DNA from: Sipunculus nudus
Lineage: Eukaryota > Annelida > Sipuncula > Golfingiida > Sipunculidae
Length of the DNA stretch: 64,000 bases
Assembly: GCA_026874595.1 (NCBI GenBank)
Contig: CM049317.1
Location: 1,043,108-1,107,107, forward strand
Reading direction: 5' to 3'
Of this stretch, positions 53,346 through 63,002 are shown piece after piece. Positions within the stretch are counted from its first letter, which is position 1. Each line of letters starts with the position of its first letter. Below the pieces are notes generated by a model, which searched no databases, was not told where the DNA came from, and saw nothing but the letters and a program-made list of their open reading frames with translations. A program made the position numbers and the translations under genes.

Positions 53346-54605
53346 AATGATACAGTGGATCACCACTGTCTTCTGAGAGCATTACAAAATTTGGGAATTG
53401 GAGGCACTGTGTTAAAATGGTTTACATCTTACCTAAAGGATCGTTCTCAGAGTGTCCACATCAAAGGAGTGAAATCTGGAACAAAGTCGTAGAATTGTGG
53501 TGTTCCTCAAGGGTCAGTATTTGGGCCTACCCTTTTCACCATCTACACAACATCATTGGGATATCTATTTCGTAAAATGGGCAAAAATTACCATCTATAT
53601 GCCGACGACACTCAGATTTATATTACATGCAAACCCATCGACATTGATGGAGCCATTAGTCAGCTTGAAACCTGTATAACATCAGTATAAAAACTGGATG
53701 AGTCGACATACCCTTAAGTTGAACAGTGACAAAACCGAATTCTTAGTAATTTCATCACAGTCAATGAGAAACAAGCTCACATCACCCACACTTCACATTG
53801 GAAACTGTAATATTTTACCCTCGCACTCTGCCAGGAATATTGGTATCATCATGAACTCAAACGCATCGATGGATGCCCATATCTCATCGGTGTGCAAGTC
53901 CGCTTTTATGCACATCCGAAATATAGGCAAACTAAAGAAATATTTGGATAGTGATTCTCTTGAAACAGTCATTCATTCATTTATAACGACCAAGCTGGAT
54001 TACTGCAATTCACTCTTATGCGGTGCTACATCTGCTCAATTGAATCGCCTGCAACGTATTCAAAATGTTGCAGCTAGAATTCTCACCGGGAAATCAAATT
54101 CGGAACACATCACACCAGTTTTGTATGCTCTTCACTGGTTGCCAGTTGAACAGCGAGTGAAGTTTAAAGTTCTGACTTTGGTATATCAGTGTGTCTATGG
54201 GCTTGCACCCCAGTATCTTCAGGAATTGTTGCAACCATACAATCCATGCAGAGCATTGCGTTCTGCCGACCAATATTTACTGCATGTCCCATTCACAAAA
54301 TCAACACGAGTACAAAATAGTGCCTTCAGTGTCGCAGGGCCTTAAATGTGGAATGATCTCCCAGCGAAGTTGAGATCCATGTCCAGTTATTCTCAGTTTA
54401 AGAGTCAGTTGAAAACATTCTTATTCATAAATCATTTTAGTACATAAAGACTTTTATTGTGTGCATGGATAAATACCTTTTTATCTTGATTGATAAGCAT
54501 ACACATGTATATTTTCATAATGTTTATTTATATCATTTGTACAGCGTTTTAGAGCACTCTGTGGATTTTACGCTATATAAAATAAATTATTATTATTATT
54601 ATATC
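53346..54605 (+). mobile_element. 5'-truncated CR1/L2-like non-LTR retrotransposon (LINE)
   Basis: Only the C-terminal half of a reverse-transcriptase ORF and the 3' UTR remain. The 3' end has ACGCTATATAAAATAAA followed by (TTA)n, a style typical of CR1/L2-group elements in aquatic animals. The element sits inside dispersed repeat R, whose other copy at 59,940-60,840 shows the uninterrupted site. Clade (CR1, L2, Rex1) is inferred by motif and not by alignment. Confidence 0.8.
53349..54447 (+). pseudogene. Reverse-transcriptase pseudogene of the LINE
   Basis: Starts mid-domain at DTVDH (53,349). It contains GVPQGS (53,499-53,516), the catalytic YADD (53,598-53,609) and LNSDKTEFL, then the C-terminal region with KLDYCNSLL, RLQRIQNVAARIL and HWLPVEQR, which typify the CR1/L2/Jockey supergroup thumb and tail. 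In-frame stops lie at 53,490-53,492, 53,688-53,690 and 54,343-54,345, and a one-base frame change occurs near 53,688. Reading ends at TAA 54,445-54,447. The intact enzyme would copy element RNA into DNA at a nicked target; this copy cannot encode it. Confidence 0.88.
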
Positions 54606-55040
54606 AAATATGATGACGTTGATACATTTTTCAAGGTCACGGAGGGGTCAACAAGTGCAAGTATGAAAAATAATTAAATCTCCTATTGCTGAAACACTTT
54701 TAATTTGCATAAAGATTTCTATATCTAGTAAGGTATAAGAAATATAGCAGTTTGTATTATTCCAAAGGAAAGAATGGCATCTGGGAATTAAATTGGTGTG
54801 CTATATGCTTTCTGTTGTACATTTGCACCTATTGACAAGGGGTAGTAAATGTACTGGTGACGATCCGGTACAAATGACCTTTTTGGTTGTAACAGTTGTT
54901 GATACTTATAAAAATACAAATGACCTTTCTCTGGCAAGTTTATTTGATTTACTTTTTAAAAAGACACTAAATATGATTACCTTGACCTTTTTAAGGTCAG
55001 GGAGGGGTCAAAAAGTGCAAATTTGATAAAGTGCATGAAT
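54606..55040 (+). repeat. Dispersed repeat R, copy 1, second segment
   Basis: Homologous to the reverse complement of about 60,110-60,545. It contains two related modules near 54,620-54,665 and 54,975-55,025, each with a TTTTTCAAGGTCA or TTTTTAAGGTCA core, GGAGGGGTCAA and AAGTGCAA. Between them are shared blocks such as TTATTCCAAA-GAAAGAA and GTTGGTGTG-like sequence. Confidence 0.65.
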
Positions 55041-55515
55041 ATACTATAGACTTGTAACCAGCTGTGCAGCAAAGAGAGAATTTTTGACACCGTCTGTCTC
55101 AGTTTCAAAGCAAATTTTAGAACAAGTAAACACAACTATTGTATGTTATATTGAAAAAGTGCCGAAAAGCAAACTGTTTGAAATGAAAGGCATTCAGCTA
55201 TGACTAAAGTCATGACTCCTATATATTAAAATCAATTCGCTGGAAAAGTAAATGAGTCATGTTTTCATTGCCATAAGCTTGTTTGCTTGTCTCCTGTACT
55301 TTGGTTGTGTTAACTGGGTCAGTCAAATTGTTAATATTCCCAGTTAATGATTGAATATTTTTTTCAGAGATGGTTTTAATTAAACATGTTTATTGACCCA
55401 GCATTTGTACAATAAACTTTATCCCAATCAGTAAAAAGGAACATCATTATATATATGATCCTTGTGTCATCTTGTCACCACTTTTTTTTAACCTGAATAC
55501 TTTTGTTTTAAATGG
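55041..55515. other. Spacer between repeat R and the LTR-like element
   Basis: AT-rich. It is absent from the uninterrupted R copy at 59,940-60,840, so it probably belongs to the inserted material. No gene recognised. Confidence 0.35.
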
Positions 55516-56183
55516 TGTTACGGAACCGAATATCAACAGATCACATACGCATGATGAACATAAAATTTGTAATAGAGATAAAAAAATCAGATTCTGTAAC
55601 ACTAGGCAGCGTGAAATGTCTAGGGGAAATAATAAAGATGTCAGTGGTTTTTTTGTTAACAAATAACTATAATTTATTCTTAAAACAACCCTAACATTAC
55701 AATACACTAAATCAATACAATTACACAGTATAACAGCGGTATAACAACAAATCAATACAATCACACAGTAAAATAAACAAAGTGCACAGTACCTGGTTAC
55801 CACCACTGTCACAGTGACAAGTCCTTTAAAATGTATAAGCCGGATAAAAAGTTCCCCCAAATTCTCTCGGAGAATAACAGTCCAATGTAAAGCTCTTGTA
55901 ACAATCCAGAAAGTAAACTGAAGACCAAATAAGATTCATCACAAAATCCAGAAGAAAATCTATAATTGCCGCACTTATCGGAACAGGTCCCACAAAATGA
56001 CATACACGCTTCTGTGTCCGCTGGAATATTCTCTCGCCTCTCTCTCGGCTCTAAAACACAGCCCCTATATATAGCTTCTCGTCTCAAGCCGAGAAGCTTT
56101 AATTTCTCGGTTATTTAAAAGAACCAATGATTAAAATAAGGATTCGTATTGTATATATCCACTTTTAGATTTTCTCCCTTACA
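55516..56183 (-). mobile_element. LTR-like dispersed repeat, copy 2 (right end uncertain)
   Basis: Same family and orientation as 5,404-6,209, with the same TGTTACGGAACC end. On the minus strand it has a TATATATA box (56,066-56,073) followed by GGGGCTGT and an AATAAA (complement of 55,673-55,678). The two copies differ by several indels and diverge in the region upstream of the TATA box, as expected for old elements with a variable U3. It lies between segments of repeat R and interrupts it. Confidence 0.45.
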
Positions 56184-56284
56184 CTGTTGAAAGCAATATG
56201 GCGGGGAGACACCAATGTATTTTTGTGTGCAACATCAAGCGCTTTCTATTTTTACAGCATGATTATCTGTAGTAGGGTTGCCAG

Positions 56285-56430
56285 ACCCGAAAATCAACCC
56301 TAACCTTGTTCTTTGGTAGAAAATATTTTTTATGATTTAATTTTGTTCTCCAGACGATTGTGATTCTAAATCCGCCGGGTGCCAATCTGGCACCCTTGGG
56401 CAATTTTTATAAACGTTGATTGAACAAAAG
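56285..56430 (+). repeat. Dispersed repeat R, copy 1, third segment, with hairpin
   Basis: Matches the reverse complement of about 59,945-60,095: CTAACCTTG, TTCTCCA, TGATTCTAAATCC-CCGGGTGCCA and CAATTTTTATAA. A perfect 8-bp stem with 3-bp loop (GGGTGCCA ATC TGGCACCC) lies at 56,377-56,395. Confidence 0.55.
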
Positions 56431-57130
56431 TGTATTCATAGTCAAGTCTTTGTAATTTCAGCGTATCTAAACAGGAAAACCTGGTGTAATTTCTTCCGTA
56501 TCTTTAGGTACTGTTCTGAAAACATGTTGATTTCTTAATTTCTAAAAGCAGTTAATGAAGGTACAGAAAACAGCAAGCCTGATACGTGCAGCAGGCCAGA
56601 ATTCTCGCCAACAGCATATTTGCAGTTTCTAAATATTTCACATTGCAGTTTATGAAAATACAAATGATCAATAGAACTTATAATAAAACCCTTAAGAAAA
56701 TATGCTTTTTGGGTTTTGATAAAATGATGTTTATGAGTATTCTTCACCTTGATGCATTAATGTAACCAAGGCTTTAAAGAGTTCCATTTATAAAAAAGCA
56801 ACAAAGGAAAATAAACTACTTCAGAGCTCCTCCCAATACTCTTAAGACATGCAAACGTTATTTACGGAATATTTGAAGCAATCCTACGCTAAAGTTACTG
56901 TATGCATTCGATCCTTGGTTTAACCGCTATTAAGAAATCATTTGGGTTAATGATTGAAAGCAAGTAAATCTAGCTGCATTAAAAAAATATACAAGGCCTT
57001 ACATTCTCACATACTCTTATTGTTATGAATTTAAAATAAAATAATTCAATAATAAAACATACAGTTGTAAAAAGAAGTCCACAGTGAGATATTATTAAAT
57101 TATCTTTTATAAACCCCAGGTTAAATATCC
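56431..57130. other. AT-rich spacer, nothing recognised
   Basis: No gene, repeat or RNA recognised. A 70-codon minus frame (56,535-56,747) has no recognisable domain. Confidence 0.4.
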
Positions 57131-57195
57131 TTAATTCACGCTGGACGATTGATGAAATCAGAGGCTTGATTGATGTCTATTCACCTACCAATATT
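57131..57195 (+). pseudogene. Possible Myb/SANT-like DNA-binding domain fragment
   Basis: One + frame reads RWTIDEIRGLIDVYSPTNIYR and then a TAG. The W-T-x-D-E-x-x-x-L-I-x-x-Y pattern resembles the first helix of trihelix/Myb-SANT-like domains found in Harbinger-related and host genes. Only about 21 residues match before the stop and no neighbouring exon was found. If real, this is a relic; chance similarity is possible. Confidence 0.25.
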
Positions 57196-57552
57196 TACAG
57201 ATAGAAAGCTCCAGGGAAGCCGCAAAAGGCATCATACATAAGTTATACCATCCTTAAACTCTCTGTGTTGCAATAAGTGAGGAGAGTAGAGAATCTGTAC
57301 GTATTTATTTCCGATGTTTATTGAAGGAAAACAACCACTAATAGGAATGGGTCCTGAGAGAGTAAGCACCATCATTATTTCATGTGAAAAATGAGCCGAT
57401 TCATTACATGAAACTCTGGAGCCTGAATTAAATGGAAACTCAGCCCAAACATTGGAGTGTCATAAATCATTTGTACCATCATATAAACCATTTCCTAACG
57501 TAGGTCTCAAGCGGAAGTATTTTGACTTTAAGGAACACTGCTTAATCTGTGG

Positions 57553-57748
57553 TTACCCTAGCTTGCCACATGTCATATTCCAAGCATCCGACCATTTTAT
57601 CCGTGTCGGAAAGTGAAGCAAAAGACTGGTTGAGTTTGTTTAAAAATCCAAATTGTTTTAAATACGTTATGAACGCAGCAATCAGCTGAGGTCCGAATTT
57701 CTGGAGCGCCATGAAATTTCTATGCTGCTGAAACACTGTATTACCTGG
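57553..57748 (-). CDS. Possible internal exon, product unknown
   Basis: A minus frame of about 65 codons is bounded by an acceptor-like AACATTCCAG and a donor-like CTAGG|GTAACC. Its peptide contains MALQKFGPQLIAAFITYL and SLSDTDKMVGCLEYDMW, which look protein-like in composition. I do not recognise the family and see no flanking exons with matching phase. A decayed transposon gene or chance are alternatives. Confidence 0.22.
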
Positions 57749-58600
57749 AATGTTATTCAAATTTCGTCAGTGCAAAGAATGTTGAGGCAGCAGTCATCTG
57801 TGTCTCAGAAAATTTTGGAACCTCTAGCAGACATTGTATTTTGACATCTTCTAGGTGAGATTTTTTTTGTTTCCTGGAAGACATTTTGTGATGAGAACAG
57901 ATGGCTGTGCATGTCCCAATGTGTCTATTTATCTATCCGACAGCTATCAGATCTGTTCACAAGAAGAGAATGATAATGATATTGGAATGTTTTCAAATGA
58001 GAACTGTGAACAGAGTAAATATGAATCCAAATCAATTTAAGAAAAACTTGATTACTATGACTTGAACTTTTTTTTTACACAAAGGCTGTTGCTTATACGT
58101 CCTACCTTGCTGAAAATTGTCTCAACACCTGTGTCCTAGGTGTATTCACAGGAAGACAGCACAGAGTATTGCACACACAATGCAATTTCTGTTCACAAAA
58201 ACCCCAAACCAAGCGACTTTGGGTCTAAGTACACCAACGTATTGGCCCAAAAGAACTTGCTTTACTTCTGTTTGAGTGCAAGGTTCCAGTGTCTCATGAT
58301 GAGGTTCTTCATTTCAGACAGTCAGTGGGGTAACATCAACATACCAGTGAACAGAATGGGAAACATGAGACTCTTCCCATGGCTATTGAGTTCACAAAGC
58401 AACAACGCCATTCAACTGAGAAAAAAAAGAATAAGCAAACAGTTTTAAACCAAGTGAGACTTGCCTTATCCTTATGCACCATAATACGGGTCAGAAGAAA
58501 CCAAAACCTCCACAGATTTAAATAATCCAGGTGTTTCCTTTACACAACTAGAAATCACAACTGGAACATCTTATTCAAACTCTCTCCTTGGTATCAAAAG
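57749..58600. other. Spacer with short frames, nothing recognised
   Basis: Contains + frames at 57,855-58,040 and 58,140-58,448 with no recognisable domains. The stretch 58,140-58,440 is less AT-rich than its surroundings and could be a transposon or gene relic. Confidence 0.35.
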
Positions 58601-59030
58601 CAGTGTTGTAGTCGAGTCTACACCGACCGACTCCAAATGAAAGTCCGATTCCTTAAGGTTCGAGTTCAAGTCCACCATCCTTGAGTGTTTTAAAGCTCAA
58701 GTCCGAGGCCACTAAAATATCTGTATTTAAAATACACTACATTGGACATACGAGATTATCATGACATCTTTCTGTTACAGTTTACACATGCCTTTGATTT
58801 GATGTTTAAACACATTCAGCTCCGATGCAGGGACAAAGCTTCGTATATATAGTCTAAATTCTCTCTATATAAGATGGTTCCCCCATCTGAACACCGCAGG
58901 CTACAGCCTGTTTTATCTTGTACTCCAGATGGACTCGGCTAGACATCTCGAGTCCTGACCTCCGATTCCGAGTAAAAATCCGAGTCAAGGAAACTCGAGT
59001 CCAAGTCTGGCCTCGAGTCCTACATAGCTG
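58601..59030. mobile_element. hAT-like nonautonomous DNA transposon (MITE), 430 bp
   Basis: Left end CAGTGTTGTAGTCGAGTC. The right end read in reverse is CAGCTATGTAGGACTCGAGG; the two align as imperfect terminal inverted repeats beginning CAG, typical of hAT elements. Flanking 8-mers are ATCAAAAG (58,593-58,600) and ATCAATAG (59,031-59,038), a 7/8 match to the 8-bp target duplication hAT transposases make. The interior is rich in CGAGTCC/AAGTCC motifs on both arms. There is no transposase, so mobility would need one in trans. Confidence 0.75.
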
Positions 59031-59038
59031 ATCAATAG

Positions 59039-59517
59039 GAAACAAAAGAAATTAGTTTGATGTAAAATAATATATTTTTCTTTATTTTCACTCATGCTTC
59101 CAAACATATTTTCAATGGGTAACAAATTTTAACCAAAAGTCCAGATACTGGATCAGACGAAGCATTGAATAAAAATGGATCCCTTCTATAAAAACACATC
59201 AAACCACTATTTGTCTATGAAAACTTATATACTGATGAATAAAATAATTGGTTGGAAATACAAAATAAGATACAAAATAAACCATAATTGAAATAATAAG
59301 AATGGATAACTCAGCCATAGTGTCCTAGCTCTCTTATATAACCATAACAAGATTTTGTTGATTTTAAGATGTTTTAACTTATTTATGTGCAATTTTAAAA
59401 CAAACTCAAACACCAAAAATATGTGGTATATGCTAATACTAACTATCCAGAGATGTTGATGCTATAAATAAAGCAAGTATAATTTTTACTATTTTTATTT
59501 TTATTATTTTAATTATG
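59039..59517. other. AT-rich spacer, nothing recognised
   Basis: Low-complexity AT-rich sequence. Minus-strand frames here are compositional and have no domains. Confidence 0.4.
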
Positions 59518-59537
59518 AATATGAATAATAATATTAA

Positions 59538-59592
<55 letters not shown>

Positions 59593-59612
59593 ATTATTAT
59601 TATTATTATTAT
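59518..59612. repeat. (ATT)n microsatellite
   Basis: About 90 bp of ATT/TAT trinucleotides. It produces a poly-isoleucine minus frame that is not a gene. Confidence 0.96.
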
Positions 59613-59939
59613 AATGCAATCTACAGATGTCATATTAAATGTTCATGGATGTATATTACTTTGATACATATGCTAAAGGGCAACCAACAAGAGCCCAACA
59701 ATCAATCACCAACTATAACTACATGGTTTAACCTACGGTGTATTTTCAAATTACACGTTTCAATTTGTACATTATTTCGAGAAATAACAGCCATATCGGT
59801 GGTCATTTTAGATTATTATTGTATTATTGTTGCATCGTGGCATGTAACTATTACTGTGAAAGTTTCTGTCCACATTTTATGTTAAGGAGACAGTTTTCTA
59901 AAACTATAATGTAATTTACATAAATGTAATTTAATTTAA
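59613..59939. other. AT-rich spacer, nothing recognised
   Basis: A 78-codon + frame (59,649-59,885) has no recognisable features. Homology to repeat R begins at about 59,940. Confidence 0.4.
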
Positions 59940-60840
59940 AAATGAGCGCCGGATGCCATTTTTAATTTATGCAGTTATAAAAATTGAAAAAAGGTGACAA
60001 GCTGGCACCCGGTGGATTCAGATTTATGAGACTTTGGAGAACACAAATCAGCAATAAAAAAATCTTTCTTCATTATTGCAAGGTTATTGGGCTCGGCAGT
60101 TGGACTATATAATCATACTTATTGACCCCTTCTGACCTTGAAAAAAGTGCCAAGGTCATCATATTAATATTATTAGACAGAAATCAAATATGTTTTCCAA
60201 AGGTAGGTATTTCAAATGATGTACAAACAAAATTGTTAACACTAACTCCATCTTGCCCTACAGATAGCCACTGCACAAGAAAGTCAGATGTTCAATTACT
60301 ACCCCTTATAAGTAACATAAAAAGTGCAGAAGGTAAGCGTATGACACACCAACTTTATTCACAGATACCTTCTTTCATTTGGAATAATAATATATGTTAT
60401 TTTATATAACCTGCGCAACGATGGATACATTTTACAAATGAAAATTGTTTCTGCAACGAGATATTTGTTTTATTTTATCATATTTGCACTTGTTGACCCT
60501 CCTTGACCTTGAAAAATGTGCCAAGGTCATCTTGTTTAATATTCTTTAAAAACAAATTAAATATATTTTATGATGATATGTCTTTTATAGATTTCTCCTC
60601 AGAATCACAAATGTTATATAAAAATGTACTATCCCTACCCCTACATGTCTTACACAAGTGGTGCAATGAATAAGGGTAGGCATATAAACGGGCAGATACA
60701 CACAGAAAGCTACCACCGATACAATGTTATCCCACATTTTCTAACTCCAGATTTGTATACCTTGCCAAAAATCACTATTAGAATTATTCCCCTCAGATGG
60801 TACCGGTGACATTGCTCATGGACTATAATAACGTGAGATA
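59940..60840 (-). repeat. Dispersed repeat R, copy 2 (uninterrupted)
   Basis: Read on the minus strand, it matches in order the three segments 53,050-53,345, 54,606-55,040 and 56,285-56,430, without the LINE or the LTR-like element. It includes two AGGTCA-type modules about 370 bp apart (TGACCTTGA at 60,133-60,141 and 60,504-60,512 on +). No terminal inverted repeats or coding capacity were recognised, so the class is unknown. Confidence 0.68.
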
Positions 60841-60880
60841 ATACACCTGTTATTGAATATAAATATATAAATATATATAT

Positions 60881-61009
60881 ATGGCAGCCGCAAGAGCTTA
60901 AGGCAGCCGCACCGGAAATCGGAAGATCTTGGGTTCGAATCCCACGGGCAGTGAACCGACTTTCCTGTGTATACCCTTTCCATCTATAAACAATGAACCA
61001 GCATGGCTA

Positions 61010-61012
<3 letters not shown>
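60881..61012 (+). mobile_element. tRNA-derived SINE fragment or tRNA pseudogene
   Basis: GGTTCGAATCC at 60,932-60,942 is a perfect RNA polymerase III B box. It is preceded by CACCGGAAATCGGAAGATCT, which resembles the anticodon/variable arm of tRNA-derived SINEs, and flanked by CCCACGGGCAG. A GGCAGCCGCA block occurs twice upstream, and no proper A box or acceptor stem can be folded. The element runs into an (AT)n tract. Confidence 0.5.

Positions 61013-61077
<65 letters not shown>
61013..61077. repeat. (AT)n microsatellite, left of candidate solo LTR
   Basis: About 65 bp of AT dinucleotides ending exactly at TGTTACGG. Confidence 0.95.
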
Positions 61078-61081
<4 letters not shown>

Positions 61082-61729
61082 ACGGTTTAATTTCATAGAT
61101 CTTCACAATTCATATAACTTTGAGGTAGCTCGAACTGTTTTATTGTATTATACTAAGTTACTCTGTGCTGCCACCTATAATGCGTTCTATAACAGGTCAC
61201 TAATTACCTGCCCGGAAGTGGTCATTCCTGATTAGCTCTTGGCCTGGTGCACATGTAACACTTCGAGCTGTGCACACACGTTTGTACAGAACAGTTATTG
61301 TTAACAGGATTCCTAGCACAGGGTAAGTCATAAGTTTAGCACATGTTATTTTATTATTATTATATCATATGGCTACTGTAAATAGGTTTTCACACTTAAC
61401 AGTCAGATATCAGTAATGAACAAGTCATTCCGTTCTCTCCAGTGTTCCATTGTTCCTACAGGTATATCCTACGACCTTCAAAGAGAACCATTACGTTATT
61501 CTTATTATTATCACCAGGACTGTATGTTCTCTATATCTCGTCTTAATGTGTATATGTCTCATAGACATGTTGGTACCGCATAATTATTATTTGTACTATA
61601 ATTGTAGAATCCACGAACGAACAAACTATTGTTCCTACTGAACCACCATCCACAACTAAATAAACGACTATTCCTCCCAGTACTGAGTCGTTATTGTTGA
61701 GCTGCTCTCTGGTATGAGAGGGAGACGGT

Positions 61730-61733
<4 letters not shown>
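61078..61733 (+). mobile_element. Candidate solo LTR, 656 bp, inside (AT)n
   Basis: Begins TGTTACGG and ends CGGTAACA, so it has TG...CA termini with an imperfect 8-bp inverted repeat. (AT)n lies on both sides and TATA at each edge is compatible with a 4-5 bp target duplication, though ambiguous in AT repeats. An AATAAA near 61,655-61,665 on + suggests + orientation. There is no internal coding region. Its end resembles that of the LTR-like family at 5,404 and 55,516, but the interior is different. Confidence 0.55.

Positions 61734-61813
<80 letters not shown>
61734..61813. repeat. (AT)n microsatellite, right of candidate solo LTR
   Basis: About 80 bp of AT dinucleotides. It generates tyrosine/isoleucine frames on the minus strand that are not genes. 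Confidence 0.95.
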
Positions 61814-61815
<2 letters not shown>

Positions 61816-62044
61816 CCATAGGCTACCAGGGTCCACCGTGCACCCCCAACACAACTCAACGAAATTGGTATTTTTGGAAAGCTTAGGATGCCTACATAAA
61901 GAATTCAAATGGTTACAGTGAAAATATTAGGAATAAATAGCAATTACCAGCACATTTATTGCGTACCGTATAAAATCATTTTTCTCGGCTGGTAAAATCA
62001 CATAAAGCTTTAAATATTAAAGCACAGTGGAATTTATCATTCAG

Positions 62045-62345
62045 TATTGCTTGTTAATAGCAGGCATCCATGCTAGATCAATCAGCCATGGTATGAAGAA
62101 AACACGTGTGCGTAGGTGCCAACTGAAATTTTGAACTTCAAGATCATTTTCAAGGTCAAACTCAAAAATGGGCTAGCCAAGGTCAATTTTTTACTTTTGA
62201 GGACATTGCTTGTTAATTATCAGGCATCCATGCCAGATCAGCCTACAAACAGTAATGAGAAAGGTTTAGGTGGATGTCATACCACATTTTAACCTTTAAG
62301 GTAATTTTCAAGGTCATTTACAAGGTCAAACCGAAGAAAATTGAA
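62045..62345 (+). repeat. Imperfect tandem duplication with TCAAGGTCA sites
   Basis: Two related units (62,045-62,203 and 62,204-62,345) share ATTGCTTGTTAAT, CAGGCATCCATGC-AGATCA and TTTTCAAGGTCA. TCAAGGTCA occurs at 62,150-62,158 and 62,308-62,316, with CAAGGTCA again at 62,321-62,328. Confidence 0.75.
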
Positions 62346-62899
62346 CCTGAACGGCTATAGTGTTTCCATCAATAAAACCAAGGTATATTCAGTAACCTTA
62401 ATCTTTAGGAATATTTTGTGGCAAGTGCAGCGTACACAAGCCACGTGATAATAATGTTCATAATTTTTTACACTGAAAAGTATGAAAAGTACAACGTAAA
62501 TGTCTGTTTTAGTTAAGACAGTAACATTTGTACTACTCTAAATCAAAACAAATGGAAGCTGTGTAAAGTGTTCCTCAAAGTGTCTTTAACACACTTTTAA
62601 TTATAACAGAATAAACATGGCAACATTTTGTAATATGCAGGATAAAAGGTCCATGAATAACGAATTTTTGCATGTAATAATGTTGTTTTTGGAGCGAGTT
62701 GTGGGTATCAGAACAGGGACGCATCCAGGATTTAGGAAAAGGAGGGGTCCCAAGTCAGGAGAACTAACGATATAACCTGAAAAAAAGTACCCAAGCCCGT
62801 GAAAGGGGGGTCAAGGCCCCAATAATTGGGCTTATATATATAAATATGCAAGTATGCATATTGTAAGATTTATCATTTTATGTAAAATTATATTACATT
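62346..62899. other. AT-rich spacer, nothing recognised
   Basis: No gene recognised. A short G-rich patch lies at about 62,705-62,835. Confidence 0.4.
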
Positions 62900-62985
62900 T
62901 TATAATAAAGGGCCCTGTGTAAGAACATTTTTTTTTCACTGAACAGGTTACCCTGTGTCAATATCTAGAATTAAAAAATAAACAT
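62900..62985 (+). mobile_element. Retroelement 3' end related to 52,575-52,704
   Basis: GGGCCCTGTG (from 62,910), then GAACAGGTTACCCTGT and an A-rich end. It is the same order of motifs as at 52,580-52,640. Confidence 0.4.
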
Positions 62986-63002
62986 GACCGATCTAATCAG
63001 CC

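Noticed and set aside
53698-54345. Intact 215-residue host gene
   Set aside because: It is the C-terminal piece of a LINE reverse transcriptase; upstream RT motifs lie in another frame with stops, and the frame ends at a premature stop.
55447-55860. 137-codon minus-strand gene
   Set aside because: Lies within the LTR-like repeat, is not preserved in the copy at 5,404-6,209, and is compositionally hydrophobic by chance.
59439-59633. Poly-isoleucine minus frame
   Set aside because: Translation of an (ATT)n microsatellite.
60881-60960. Functional tRNA gene
   Set aside because: Only the B box and part of the 3' half look tRNA-like; no A box, D arm or acceptor stem can be paired.
61543-61908. 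Minus-strand frames with YIYIYI runs
   Set aside because: Translation through (AT)n; the same applies to the + frame at 5,120-5,497.
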